Source: Aquilaria yunnanensis
Lineage: Eukaryota > Streptophyta > Magnoliopsida > Malvales > Thymelaeaceae
Assembly (NCBI GenBank): GCA_039654915.1
Contig: CM077599.1
Location: forward strand, 86,699,001 to 86,763,000
Reading direction: 5' to 3'
DNA length: 64,000 nucleotides
Below are positions 10,379-20,843 of the stretch, in pieces (the stretch's first letter is position 1; the number at the start of each line of letters is the position of its first letter). The notes below the pieces were generated by a model. That model had not been told where the DNA came from. It did not search any database and was given only the letters and a program-made list of their open reading frames with translations. A program made the translations under genes and the position numbers.

Positions 10379-13300
10379 TTAGACAAATTTTTCCAACTTG
10401 TGCAATACAACTTTCCCACCAAACTTTTTAGGCATAGATTTTTTCAAGGCCTCTGAGTGCCAAGTGTTTTTTAATTCTATGCCTTCGGCATCGCCGAGCT
10501 TATAAACTCCTTTTCGTACTTCGGCAAGTACCAGGTAGGGTCCTTCCCAATTTGTGCGAAGTACCCCGTGGGACGGCTTTCGGGGTGCAAATTCAGCCTT
10601 TCGGAGAACGAGGTCTCCCTTCTTTATTCCTTTTGGCCTGGCGCGTAGGTTTATGGCTGCTGCCACTCTTTGCTGGAAAGCTTTTCTTCTCATCTCGGCT
10701 ACTTCTCTGTGTTCGCTGACGAGGTCGAGCTTGGTTCTCAGGCCGAGGTCATTTCCTTTTTCATCAAACACTTGGACTCGTATTGATGGTTGTACTACTT
10801 CGACAGGGATGATGGCCTCTGTATCGAAGACGAGTGAAAAGGGCGTTTCCCCTGTGGCTCTTCGGGGTGTTGTTCGGTAACTCCATAACACGCTTTGGAG
10901 TTCTCCTGGCCATTTCCCTTTTGCTTCCCTCAGTCTCTTTTTCAGACCATCTTTTATGGTCCTGTTAGATACTTCCACCTGCCCATTACTTTGGGGGTGA
11001 GCTACTGGGGCGAAGTGCATTTTTGTCCCAAGGTCGCTAATGAACTCTTGGAATCCTTTGTCTATGAACTGGGATCCATTGTCCGCTATGAGTACCCTCA
11101 GTATGCCAAATCTGCATACGATATTTTTCCATACGAACTTCTGCACTTCTTTTGCTGAGATAGTTGTCAGAGGTTCTGCCTCGACCCACTTAGAGAAATA
11201 GTCTACTGCTACTACGCAGAACTTTACGCCTCCAGGCGCCGTTGGGAGTGGCCCAATGAGATCTATGCCCCAAACTGCGAAGGGCCAAGGATAGTCTGCC
11301 GAAGTCACGAACTCTGAGGGTGTTCTTTGGATGTTCGCATGTCTCTGGCAACTACCACATTTCCGGACGAACTGCTTGGCGTCCTTTCTCAGGGTAGGCC
11401 AGAAGTATCCTTGGCGAAGTATCACTGCTGCCAGGGCGTCGGTTCCGATGTGCGAACCACAGGCACCTTCGTGAACTTCTTCGAGGATCATTTCAGTATC
11501 CTCTTCACTAACACACCTCTGTAGTGGATTTGCATATCCTTGCCGATATAGTTCTTCTCCAATTAAGAAGAAACGTCCGGAGCGCCTTCGCACTTTTGCG
11601 GCTTCGCTGGGGTCTTCGGGGAGTGTGTTGGTTGCGAGATACGTTTTGATTGGTTCTTTCCATCCTTTCCCCGAGGTCTCTATGCTTAGCACCGCGATGC
11701 TGGGGTGGCTTAGCACTTCGGTGCAAGTTTTGGACTTCGCCAAACAGTCTGCCTCAGCATTTTCTCGTCGGGGTACGTTCTCGATTTTCACGACGTCGAA
11801 CTCCCGAATAAGCTTTGTTACCAACTCATGGTATTTCGCCAAGGTCGGGTCTTTCGCGCCATAGTCCCCTGCCATTTACCGGACCACCAGCTGGGAATCA
11901 CTATGGGCTTTCAAGTTTCTCACGCCAATTTTTCTGGCCAGGCGTAATCCTGCTATGAGGGCCTCATACTCAGCCATATTGTTGGTGGCGTTGAAACTGA
12001 ACTTGATGGCCTTCATTACTTCTAGGCCTTCGGGGCCTCTGATAATCACTCCAGCTCCCTGGTGTTCGGATCCTGAGGCCCCGTCAACATATAACGTCCA
12101 TTCTGGCTCGTCTTCGCCCGAAAACGAATGTCCCTCCTCGGTGTTTGGTACTTCGGCGATGAAGTCTGCCAAAGCTTGAGCTTTTATAGCTTTCCGGGGT
12201 TCATACGTGATGTCATGTTCGCCAAGCTCTATACACCACTTGGAAAGCCTTCCCGAGTGATCAACTTTCCTCATAACATCCCGTAGAGGCAGGGTACTTC
12301 GGACGATAATGGGGTGAGCCTGAAAGTATGGCCGCAGCCTTCTCCCTGCAAGCACTAAGGCATATATAGCTTTTTGAAGCAAAGGGTACCTGACTTCGGC
12401 GCCATGCAGGGACTTGCTGACATAGTAGACCGGCCATTGCTTTGGCCCTTCTTCTTTCACGAGGACTGAGCTCACAGCTTTTTTGTGACGGCGAGGTATA
12501 ATACGAGGGGCTCTCCCTCCCGAGGTTGCCGCAGAGTCGGCAGGCTGGCCAAGTAGACTTTGAGTTCTTCCCAGGCTTTTTGGCAATCTTCATCCCAAGG
12601 ATGACCATTCCTTCTAAGGTCGCCTTCCATCTTTGCTGCCTTTGTGAGCACTTTGAAGAAGGGTCGACACCTATCTCCGTACCTGGAAATAAACCTGCTC
12701 AGAGAGGTTATTCTTCCGGTGAGTCTTTGCACGTCTTTGACTGTGGCAGGAGTTTGGAATTCAAGCAGAGCCTTAATCTTTTCGGGGTTAGCATCGATGC
12801 CTCTTTCGGATACCATGTACCCAAGGAACTTTCCTGAGGTCACCCCGAAGATGCATTTCTCAGGATTAAGGCGGATCTCGAAGGCTCTGAGTTTTTGGAA
12901 GGTTTCCTCTAAATCTGCAACGTGGTAACCAGGCAGTTTGCTTTTGACTATCATATCATCAACATACACCTCCATGTTCCTCCCCATTTGGTCTTTGAAG
13001 ACTTTGTTCATGAGCCTCTAGTAGGTGGCTCCTGCATTCTTGAGCCCGAAGGGCATCCTAATATAGCAATATGTTCCTCCCTCAGTGATGAAGGCAGTCT
13101 TCTCTTCATCTTCGGGGTCCATCCTTATCTGATGGTAGCCACTGAAAGCGTCCAGGAAACTTAGGAGCCCGTACTCTGCAGTTGAGTCTACCAGTTGGTC
13201 TATTGGCGGAAGAGGATATGAATCTTTCGGGCAAGCATCGTTCAAATTTCTGAAGTTGATGCACATCCGGAGCTTACTACTTCCTTCTTTTATGGCAATT

Positions 13301-15954
13301 ACCACGTTGCTTAGCCATTCGGGGTAGTTTACCTCCCGGATAACGCTAGCGTCTATCAGACGCTGGACTTCGGTCTTAACGAAGTCACTTTTGTGAGCTG
13401 AGATGCTCCGTTTCTTTTGCCGGACAGGTTTTACTTCCGGACTCGCTTTGAGGCTATGCTGGATTACGCGAGGGTTTACCCCTGGCATGTCCTTCGGCGA
13501 GTAGGCGAACAGATCTTTATTTGTAAGCAGAAAAGATACAAGTTTTTCCTTGTCTCCTTTGGCCATGCTTTTCCCTATTCGGGTACTATGGCCTGGGACA
13601 AGCTCTACTTTTTCTGTTTCAGCTTTTGTGGGATCTTCTGCCTCGCCCCTTTCCAGCTCTTTTGCTTCTACAGCATGTGCTAGGTTGCTTGCTGGAGCCT
13701 TTCGTGCTCTGACGAACACCTTTCTCACCTCGCCTTGATCAATGAAGATCTTTGCGTCTCCTTCTTTGGTGGCGAAGGTGACGGTCAAGTACTTTACATC
13801 AGGGCGAATGTGCAAATTTCCATGTGTCTGTCTGCCGAGGATGGCGTTGTATGACGAAGGAACGTCCATGACTATGAATCTTGCCATGGTAGAGGTGAAC
13901 AACTCCGCAGTTCCTTTCTCCGAAGTTCCTTTCATCATCAAGGGGAGGTCGATCCACCCGAGGACAGGTAGCTCAGATGGTCCTACGCCGAACGTGGGTG
14001 AAGTAACAGCGTTGAGGTCACTCCTGGATACGCCCAAGCTTGGCAGCAAATGTGAGAACAAGACGTCTGCGTTTGACCCATCGTCCAGCAGTACCCTCTT
14101 GATGTCCCAGTTTCCTATCCTCGCCATTATCAGCAACGGATCGTCATGGGGAAATACAATGGTAGAGCCATCCTCGCGGGCCAATTTTTTCGTTGGGCTC
14201 TGATATTCCATCACCGCTATCTCTCTGGCCCTTCTTTTTCTTTCCGAGGATGGAAGTCCGGTTGTGATCGTCTGTATAACTCCTGCCGAAGGTGGAGGAC
14301 ACCTTTTCGGACTTCGGTTCCTTCGCCTGTCTGAATCGTAATCCTCGTCATCGGGCTTTCCTTCTTCCTCTTTTTTCCCCTTCGGGGAAGGCATTCTCAA
14401 ATAACGCCGAAGCTGGCCCTGCTTTATCAGTGATTTAATGTACTTTTTCAACTGAAAGCAGTCTTCGGTGTCATGACCGTGATCACGGTGGAACTGACAG
14501 AACTTCTTCATGTTCTTTCTGTTGTCAGCAGTCATGCCCTTCGGTCGTTGGATTTGAGCCCCCTGTTTTTCCAACGCCATGAGGACGTTAGCCCTCGTGG
14601 TGCTCAAAGGTGTAAAGTTTTGGGGCTTCCTTCCTCCTACTCGCATTCTCCGAGGTCGGCCTAACTGTTCCGTTGGACACCGGGCTTGCTGGCTGGACCC
14701 CTCGCCACGAGCGTGAATATGGTCAACCTTCGGTCCGGTCATTCTCAGCTCTTCGGCTGTCATATGTTGTTCAGCCTTTCGGTAGAATTCTCCTAGCGTG
14801 TCCGAGGGATCTTTGGAGAATTCGTAAAACAAGTGCGAATCCCTCCGGAGGCCCCTTATCATGGCGAGGATGCGGATTTCGGGGCGAAAGTCCGGAACAC
14901 TAAGGGCCTCTCTGTTGAACCTCTCGACATAGTCACGGATGGTCTCCCCGTTTCTTTGTGCTATGTCAAACATCTGGACGGGCATCTTCGCCGTCGGCTT
15001 GCTCCCAATGAACTGTTGGGTGAACGCTGTAGAGAGCTCTTGGAACCCCCTGATGTTTCCTGGAGGCAGGGAATTGTACCAGGCAGTTGCTGGTCCTGCG
15101 AGGGTGACTTCAAAGCACTTGCAGAGTGTAGCATCATCAGCCCCGTGTAGCACCATGCTGCGTTTGTACTTTGTTAGGTGGGCCTGGGGATCAGTCCGAC
15201 CCTCATAGGTCTCTAGCCGAGGTAGCCTGAAGTCACTTGGCATGGTCGCCTCGACCACTGTTCGGGCGAAAGGAGTTTCATCTCCGGAGACGGTTTCAGT
15301 TAGCCTGGCCCAAACAGGCTTGCGTGCCACCTGCTGTTCCACTCTCTCCAGTCTTGCCAAGACTTTCTCCAGGAGGAGCGTAGCACTGGGCTCCTCTTCC
15401 TGGTGCTTGGAGGTTCTTGGGTAAAAGGACTGTTGCCGTCTCTTCGGGGAGCGACTTCGGTACCGAGGTGAGGGGGGCCTTCCTTCTGGCGACAAACTTC
15501 TTCTGGACAGGACTTCGGGTCGTTCAGACCTCGCTCTTTCCGCCAGCCATGCTCCGAGGGGCAAGTTATCTCTCGAGGACTCTTCCCGTGGCTCCCCACT
15601 TCCCGAGCTATGATGGGTTGCCCTTGGGCTTTTCTCCCGAGGTCGTGCTGGCGAAGTCGGTTTTTGCGCCTGGGCTGGTTGCGGCCACCTTCGGTCTATC
15701 TGTTGTGTCATTTCAGCCACAACAGACCTTTGAAAGTCTCGTAAAAAACCCATGGTGATGACAAGAGGGCGTTCCTCTTCAGGCAAGGAAGTCTCTGGGG
15801 GACTTTGTTCGGTAGCTGGTTGGGTCTCAGGCGCGGACGGGGACTTCGGGAGTCCTTTGTCCTTCGAACGCCGAGTTTCGACAACAGCTACCCGGGAGTA
15901 AGTTCCCACAGACGGCGCCAAATGATGCCCCAAAGCATCTTCGTTTGTTGTCAT
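10379..15954 (-). pseudogene. gag-pol: E2 gag-pol polyprotein gene, three main breaks
   Basis: The reading frame starts with an ATG at 15954, inside the 5' LTR, and passes through the primer site. In order: Gag core (YEGRTDPQAHLTKY, about 15200-14750), zinc knuckle (CQFHRDHGHDTEDC, about 14490), protease (LLDDGSN, about 14080), RT to YVDD (about 12970), RNase H, second RNase H (YVDGAS, about 12090; EADCLAK, about 11750), and integrase with HHCC and DDE residues (GIDLIG, ADNGSQF, GQVEVSN). Breaks: TAG at 13017-13015 (CAG in relatives), a frameshift near 12475-12490, and TAA at 11878-11876. The last residues differ from E1/E4 because of a terminal frameshift. Confidence 0.93.
15902..15920 (-). 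other. E2 primer-binding site
   Basis: On the - strand this is TGGCGCCGTCTGTGGGAAC, two bases (TT) after the LTR end CATCA. E4 has the identical sequence, and E3 differs by one base at its end. A primer site of this type is usual in plant Tat elements. The priming tRNA cannot be verified here; tRNA-Arg is the usual assignment as I recall it. Confidence 0.9.
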
Positions 15955-16896
15955 GTTGACAGGTGGAGAGACTTCCTGAGGAGGCGAGAGCCTGGAGCTC
16001 TGGTTTCCCAGCTGAGTGTGCCTGAAAAGCTCAAAGAAGAGGTTAGGAGGTCCCCGGTTTGCTTTTCCGGGGAGGACCCTCCGACGCCCAAGTCAGTTTT
16101 CTGAGTGAAAGTGGAGGAAGAACACTAAGGGATCAAGTGTCTTGCCTGTTTTGTGTTTTCTCAGAGGGAGGAAAATGCCCCATCCTTTGACCCAGTCCCA
16201 TTTCCTAGTATTTATAGGAGTAGCTGGTCCATTCAGATCATGACACGTGTTCGGTCGGATTTGATCTGTACTTTTGGACCTAGGGGACAGGCAGCCGTTT
16301 GCAGCCTCATTTAGCCTTGGACCCGGACAGGTTGTGTCAGGACTAGGGAGGCTGCGGCGTGTCAGTTCGCCGTTCTGATGTGACGTGTAGGGCTTGTAGG
16401 CGACATGTCAGAGGCTCTTTAAATGCTCATACCGTACTCCCGAGGTCCCCTAGGCGAGGTTGCCCTTCGGTGCGTGCACCCTCTTCGGATTCTATCCGTC
16501 CTTCGGTGCGAGCACCTCCTTCGGGATCTATCCCATAGTTCTGGGAGTTCCCTTGATGAACACCTTCTTCGGGACGCACACCCATAGTTAGGGGATTCCC
16601 TTGTTCAGGTGTTTCTTGTTCGGGGAAGATCCTCTTCGGGGCCTCTGCCTTCGGGGAGATTCTTCCTTGCTTTAGAGAGATGGCTCTCTTACCCGAAGAC
16701 GGTCAGTTTGGCCCCTCGATGGAGACGGTGTTGTCCTCGAAATTCCTGACGAGCTAACCGAAGTCTCGAGCTCATAGTGTTTGACTTCGCACCTTCCGAG
16801 GTCAGTAAAAAGATCCTCTCTTGGGTGACGTCAGACTCCTCGGCCAATATTCTGGCAGGGAGTTATTACCGAGGAGGCAATAGCCTTTGGCTATCA
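15923..16896 (-). repeat. E2 5' LTR (974 bp) with promoter
   Basis: It matches 5753-6725. In element sense the promoter core is ACACGTGT (16243-16250) followed about 25 bases later by CTATAAATA (16217-16209). The transcript should start near 16180 and the first in-frame gag ATG lies at 15954. The LTR end carries a GATGC...GCATC inverted repeat. Flanked at 16897 by AAAGG. Confidence 0.95.
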
Positions 16897-16953
16897 AAAG
16901 GAGTGCCAAAAGAAAAAGACCAAAAAAGAAGAAGCAAAGGACCCTAAACTAAA

Positions 16954-19339
16954 CTAAGGATTCCCGGCATCCTTAGAACCGCCAGCTCCCGCGTTCTTCT
17001 CTACTATCTTCGGCGCAGGGAGAGAAGATGGCAGGTTCAGATGTTCAATTTTGGACCAGGACCACCGAGGCCCCTCGGGAATATTTAGGGCCTCCAGGAA
17101 AGAAAGGTCCAGATCAAGGAACCTTTGAAGAACCTGGTGACGAACAAGACAAAATCCGTCCTGAAAACCAACTTTGGTCATCTGGTCAGATTTGTCTTTC
17201 TCGACCCCAAGGTCCTCAAGGTCTTTTTTAAGCTCAGCAACCTCCTCCTTCAATGCCTTCATCTTCTTCTTCTTCGGCTCCTTCTTCAAGGCATCAACCT
17301 CGGCTTGAAGCGCAGCCTTCTCAGCAAGCGCCTTTGTCAGGTGGTCTTCAGCCTCGGATTTTTCTTTTTGGTATGCCTCATTTGCCGTGATCAGCTCCGC
17401 TATCTGGGAGCCGAGGTCAGAAATTTTCTGGGAGGAGTTGTTTGATAGTTTCTCTTTCTCTTTTAACTCCTCCCGAAGAGCGGAAACTTCCTTCTTCGCA
17501 GAATTGGCCAGCTCCAAATTCTTGATAGCTAGATCCGAACACATGGCCCTAGTTTTCTCTAAAGAACCTAAGACCTGAGTTCGGAACGCCGTCTGCCTCG
17601 CCACCCGAACTCTGAGAAAGCCGGCATATCCCAGTAGCTGTAAAAGGGCAAAGGCAAGGTCACTAAAACAGAGAGAAAACCAAGCACTTAGAAAAAATTC
17701 AAAACAAAAAAAAACAAAAAGGAGCGCGAAGTATACCTGGGCGGCGTGCTCGGAAAGCTTTGCCGCAAGAGAGTCATCGGCCGGATGGGCCTCGGCGATG
17801 GCTCTAAAGGAGGCCTCAGTAAGGATCCCTTTAGAGATCTCTTTCGCCCTTTGTGGGCAATCGCTGGAGTACATGTTCATGTCCTCTGTGAATGTCCAAA
17901 AAGGCTCCTTTGGGACCTTCCCCTTCGGAATGATGGCGTCCCGAAGGGCTCTCATTTGGGCATGATCGGCCACCCAGCTCGGAGTGAGTAACTCCTCTGC
18001 AAAAAGACATGAAGCTGGATTAAGGCAACTGGACGCCAACGAACCCGAAAAAGGAAAAAGGCACCACAAATCGAACCTGAAGGCACTTCGACCACGTCGT
18101 CCTCGGCAGCCGGAACCTCCTCGGCAGGGACCCCCTTGCCTTTGATTCTGCGCCGTTCTTCAGCAGAAGGGGACTCCACCACGGCATCCAGAAGAGCCTG
18201 CGACGAAGTAGGGCTGCGAGGAAGAACCTCGGCAGTAACCTCGGGCGGAGGAATAACAACGACTCCCGGCTCCTCGATAGCCTCCTCGGCAGTGGCCTTC
18301 CTCGCCCGTTTGGCTGTCGAAGGACCGGCCCAGGTTGTTTTATGCCTTCGGGAGATAGCTTTCTTCGTCGGATCACCCTTCTCGGCTTGGCCGGTGAAAA
18401 GGGCTTTGTAGAAGGCAGCCGTGTCCTCGCCCATTTCTGAGAAAGAAGGAAGACATCAGTGTGAGTGCAAAATGAAGTTATAACAAAGAGACTAGAAAAT
18501 AACTCACGCTCAAAAAAGGTCTCGAAAGAAACTTCCTCCCGAAGGAGTTGCACAAGCCAGGAATCCTTCCCAGCAATGGCAGGAGCTGGCATCTCGAGGT
18601 CCATCTCGTGCTCCTTTACCACCTTGAGCTCCCGAAGGACCTCCTCGGTCATCAACCTCCAGTTAATGGGGAAGGGGTAAAGAGAGCGCGAAGAGACCTC
18701 GGGACCCCAGTCAGCGACGACTCGAATACGACGGTCGAAATCCGCGAATATAGGAGCCAACTCTGGGGTCAGCAACATCTTCGGATCTACGATGTCGTCC
18801 TCCAGCCTTCCCTAAGCCCACTTGGTCGGAACATGCGACCAGGCCTCCTCCATCTTCAAAAAGAAAAACTTTTTTTGCCACCCTCGCCAGCTGTCCTTGG
18901 TGGCGAAGGTGAACATGTAATTTTTGCTCCCGGATCCCCGAGGTAGCATGAAGTAAAAGCCACCCTTCGGGACCACATAGAGCTTGTAGTACTGCATAAA
19001 AATAACGTAGTGGGGCTTTATTTTGAAAACGCCACACATACAGAGAAAGGCGTTGAAATAGCAGTACGATTTCGGAGGGAGTTGATTTACGGCAATGCCA
19101 TGAAATCTGCAAAACTCGCAAATCAACTCCGGAGGGGGGTACCGAAGACTGGCTTTCAACTGAGCTCGGAAAACGGTAACCTCGTTGTTATGGTTTGAAA
19201 AGCTATAGTGGTCGGGACGTGGCAACCTCGAAACAGCGTACAAGGGAAGGAAAAATTTCTTTTTCCACCTTGCTAACTTTTTAGGAGTGGTGCAGCAAGG
19301 GTGGGACAAGAGAGGTTGCCAACTCTCAGGAATAGGCAT
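16954..19339 (-). pseudogene. E1 antisense gene, copy B (one internal stop seen)
   Basis: On the - strand the exons are 19339-18508, 18436-18077, 17996-17737 and 17637-16954. The introns of 71, 80 and 99 bases have GT..AG ends. Joined length is 2136 bases, a multiple of three (711 residues). The one lesion I see is a TAG near 18814-18812 (after VPTKWA; CAG in copies A and C-E). The domain order is as in copy A: N-terminal conserved domain, basic/acidic linker, short third exon (FWTFTEDMNMYS), coiled coil with many KK/EE heptad-like runs, and tail FQDGFCLVRHQ. E2 inserted 53 bases beyond its stop codon. It is far less damaged than the gag-pol of the same element. Function unknown. Confidence 0.88.
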
Positions 19340-19574
19340 CTTGGGCTGAAAAGCAAGTTCAGAAAAAGGCAACAGCAAACTTTGAAAAAACTTTGAGAAG
19401 AACAAAAAAGTTCTGGAAATCAAAACCCACCAAAACGCTTGCCGAAATCTGTATGTAAAGACGCCGTCGTGAAAGGTGGTCAGAAAAAAGCTCAGGTGAA
19501 AGAACCGCCGCAAAAAGCAGAAGGAAAACCAGAGCAAAAGTAAAAGCAAAAAGAGAAAAAGTGATAGAGTGAGC

Positions 19575-19583
19575 ATATATATA
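19575..19583 (-). promoter_or_regulatory. E1 antisense-gene TATA box
   Basis: On - this reads TATATATAT, about 240 bases before the ATG at 19339, the same arrangement as in the other four copies. Confidence 0.6.
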
Positions 19584-19980
19584 GGTCGAGGGAGGTAGGC
19601 CAACCGGCGTCTTAAGTGCTGGGCGAAGGCGAAACGTTGCCATAACTGCTCCTTCGTGCCTAAAAAGGCGCGCTTGACATTACAGCACAATCCCCACCAA
19701 TGACTGAGTGCCATGTGTCAGCCATCGAGCCAAAAAGGGGATGCGTGTCCCGACACCCCTCAACCTCAGGCGCGTCGTTCCAGACTTACACACCTATTCC
19801 TAGCACATGACGTGGCGCAGACCTAAAAAGCTGGAAAGCAGGTCACTTCGGAGACGCCAACAGACAGGCTGTGAAAGAAAAGCTTGCGTCCTCGGACGAA
19901 AGGTCTGTCTTCAAAAAAAGCGCTACGCCTCAAAGAGGAACCCTCAGAGAATGAACAAACCGAAGTTTCCACTTCGGCTT

Positions 19981-19996
19981 TTTCGAATGGGGCTTG
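19981..19996 (+). other. E1 polypurine-tract region
   Basis: TTTCGAATGGGGCTTG directly precedes the LTR start TGATAGCC. It is weaker than the G-run of E2-E5 and may be decayed. Confidence 0.6.
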
Positions 19997-20843
19997 TGAT
20001 AGCCGAAGGCCTTTCGCCTCTTCCAGTACGCGCTTCCCCGAATGGCCGTCTGGGGAGCCTGATGTAGCTCGGAAATAAGCATTGCCAACGACCTCGGCAG
20101 AAGTGGAGTCGAGCACGACAAAGTAAGCACTTTGACTAAAACGCCAGAATTATTTAAATGTGTTGCCGGCTACCTCGGGAAACCGAACATATCGTCTTCG
20201 GGAAGCAAAGAGCCAGCTACTGAAAGCAGGAGAGATTCCCCCGAAGGCATAACTCCCCGAGCCACCAACATGATTCTCGAGGAAGGGCGTTTGTGCCAAG
20301 GGGGTGACCTCGCCCAAAGGGCCTCGGGAGTACGGCATGAGCATTAAATGAGCATTTAAGGAGCCTTTGACGGGAAACCCACACGCCGCCTGAAACGGCA
20401 ACTTGACACACTGACGCCGTCCAAGTCCCATCTCAGCTACAAAACCAGGAGCCTGAAGACGGCTGCCTGTTCCCTACGCCCAGAAAGGATCCAGCCGAAC
20501 ACATGTCAGGATCTGAACGGGCCAAGGATTTCTATAAATACTGGGAAAAAGGACTTGGCAAGAAATCCATCCCCTCTCCCTGATCAGCCCTCGTCCATAG
20601 CTGAAAATATATGCAGGCTAGCTCTCGCACCTTTCTAGCGTGCCTACTTTATTCATTATCAGAGTACTGACTTGGGCGTCGGAGGCTCCTCCCCGGAAAA
20701 CCATCCCGGGGACCTCCTAACCCTTTTTTCTGAGCTTTTCAGGTATTTTCCTACCTGGGGAATATCTCAGCAAGACGTCCTTCCCCCCCGGAAGCTCCCT
20801 CGGAATTCACCCTGTCACTGGACAGAGATGCCGGAGGGCATCA
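19997..20843 (+). repeat. E1 3' LTR (847 bp)
   Basis: It starts TGATAGCCGAAGGC and ends GATGCCGGAGGGCATCA, the TG...CA form of the family. CTATAAATA lies at 20532-20540, with a mutated G-box ACACATGT at 20499-20506 where the other LTRs have ACACGTGT. Its terminal inverted repeat GATGCC/GGCATC is intact. Its partner LTR is outside the window. Confidence 0.9.

Larger units (their letters stand above)
5753..16896 (-). mobile_element. E2: complete Tat-lineage retrotransposon (11,144 bp) inserted in E1
   Basis: Both ends are seen directly. LTRs 5753-6725 (3' LTR) and 15923-16896 (5' LTR) start TGATGCC on + and end GGCTATCA, and they are flanked by the perfect duplication AAAGG at 5748-5752 and 16897-16901. 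Reading on -: 5' LTR, primer site, gag-pol, hairpin array, antisense gene, 80-bp repeats, polypurine tract, 3' LTR. By eye the two LTRs differ at about 20 positions plus one indel, roughly 2 percent. The gag-pol gene has two stops and a frameshift. Confidence 0.97.
1..20843 (+). mobile_element. E1: Tat-lineage Ty3/gypsy retrotransposon, split by E2, 5' end off-window
   Basis: The window opens about a dozen codons past where the primer-binding site would lie, judged by alignment with the same region of E2-E4. The 5' LTR is therefore just outside. Visible parts are gag-pol on +, an intergenic stretch cut at 5752 by E2, then (from 16902) an antisense gene on -, a polypurine tract, and a 3' LTR ending at 20843. 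Removing E2 and one AAAGG leaves about 9.7 kb. The base run 20844-20848 (CTAAG) should be its target duplication, but the partner is outside. The coding part has many stops and frameshifts, so E1 is an old, inactive copy and older than E2. Confidence 0.93.

Noticed and set aside
14833..15208. Open frames of 80-150 codons on the strand opposite gag in E2, E3 and E4
   Set aside because: They follow from the high GC and codon pattern of gag on the other strand, differ in start and end between copies, and show no recognisable motif.
15902..15920. Possible tRNA gene fragment
   Set aside because: It is an isolated 19-base primer site at a fixed two-base distance from the LTR edge, with no cloverleaf around it.
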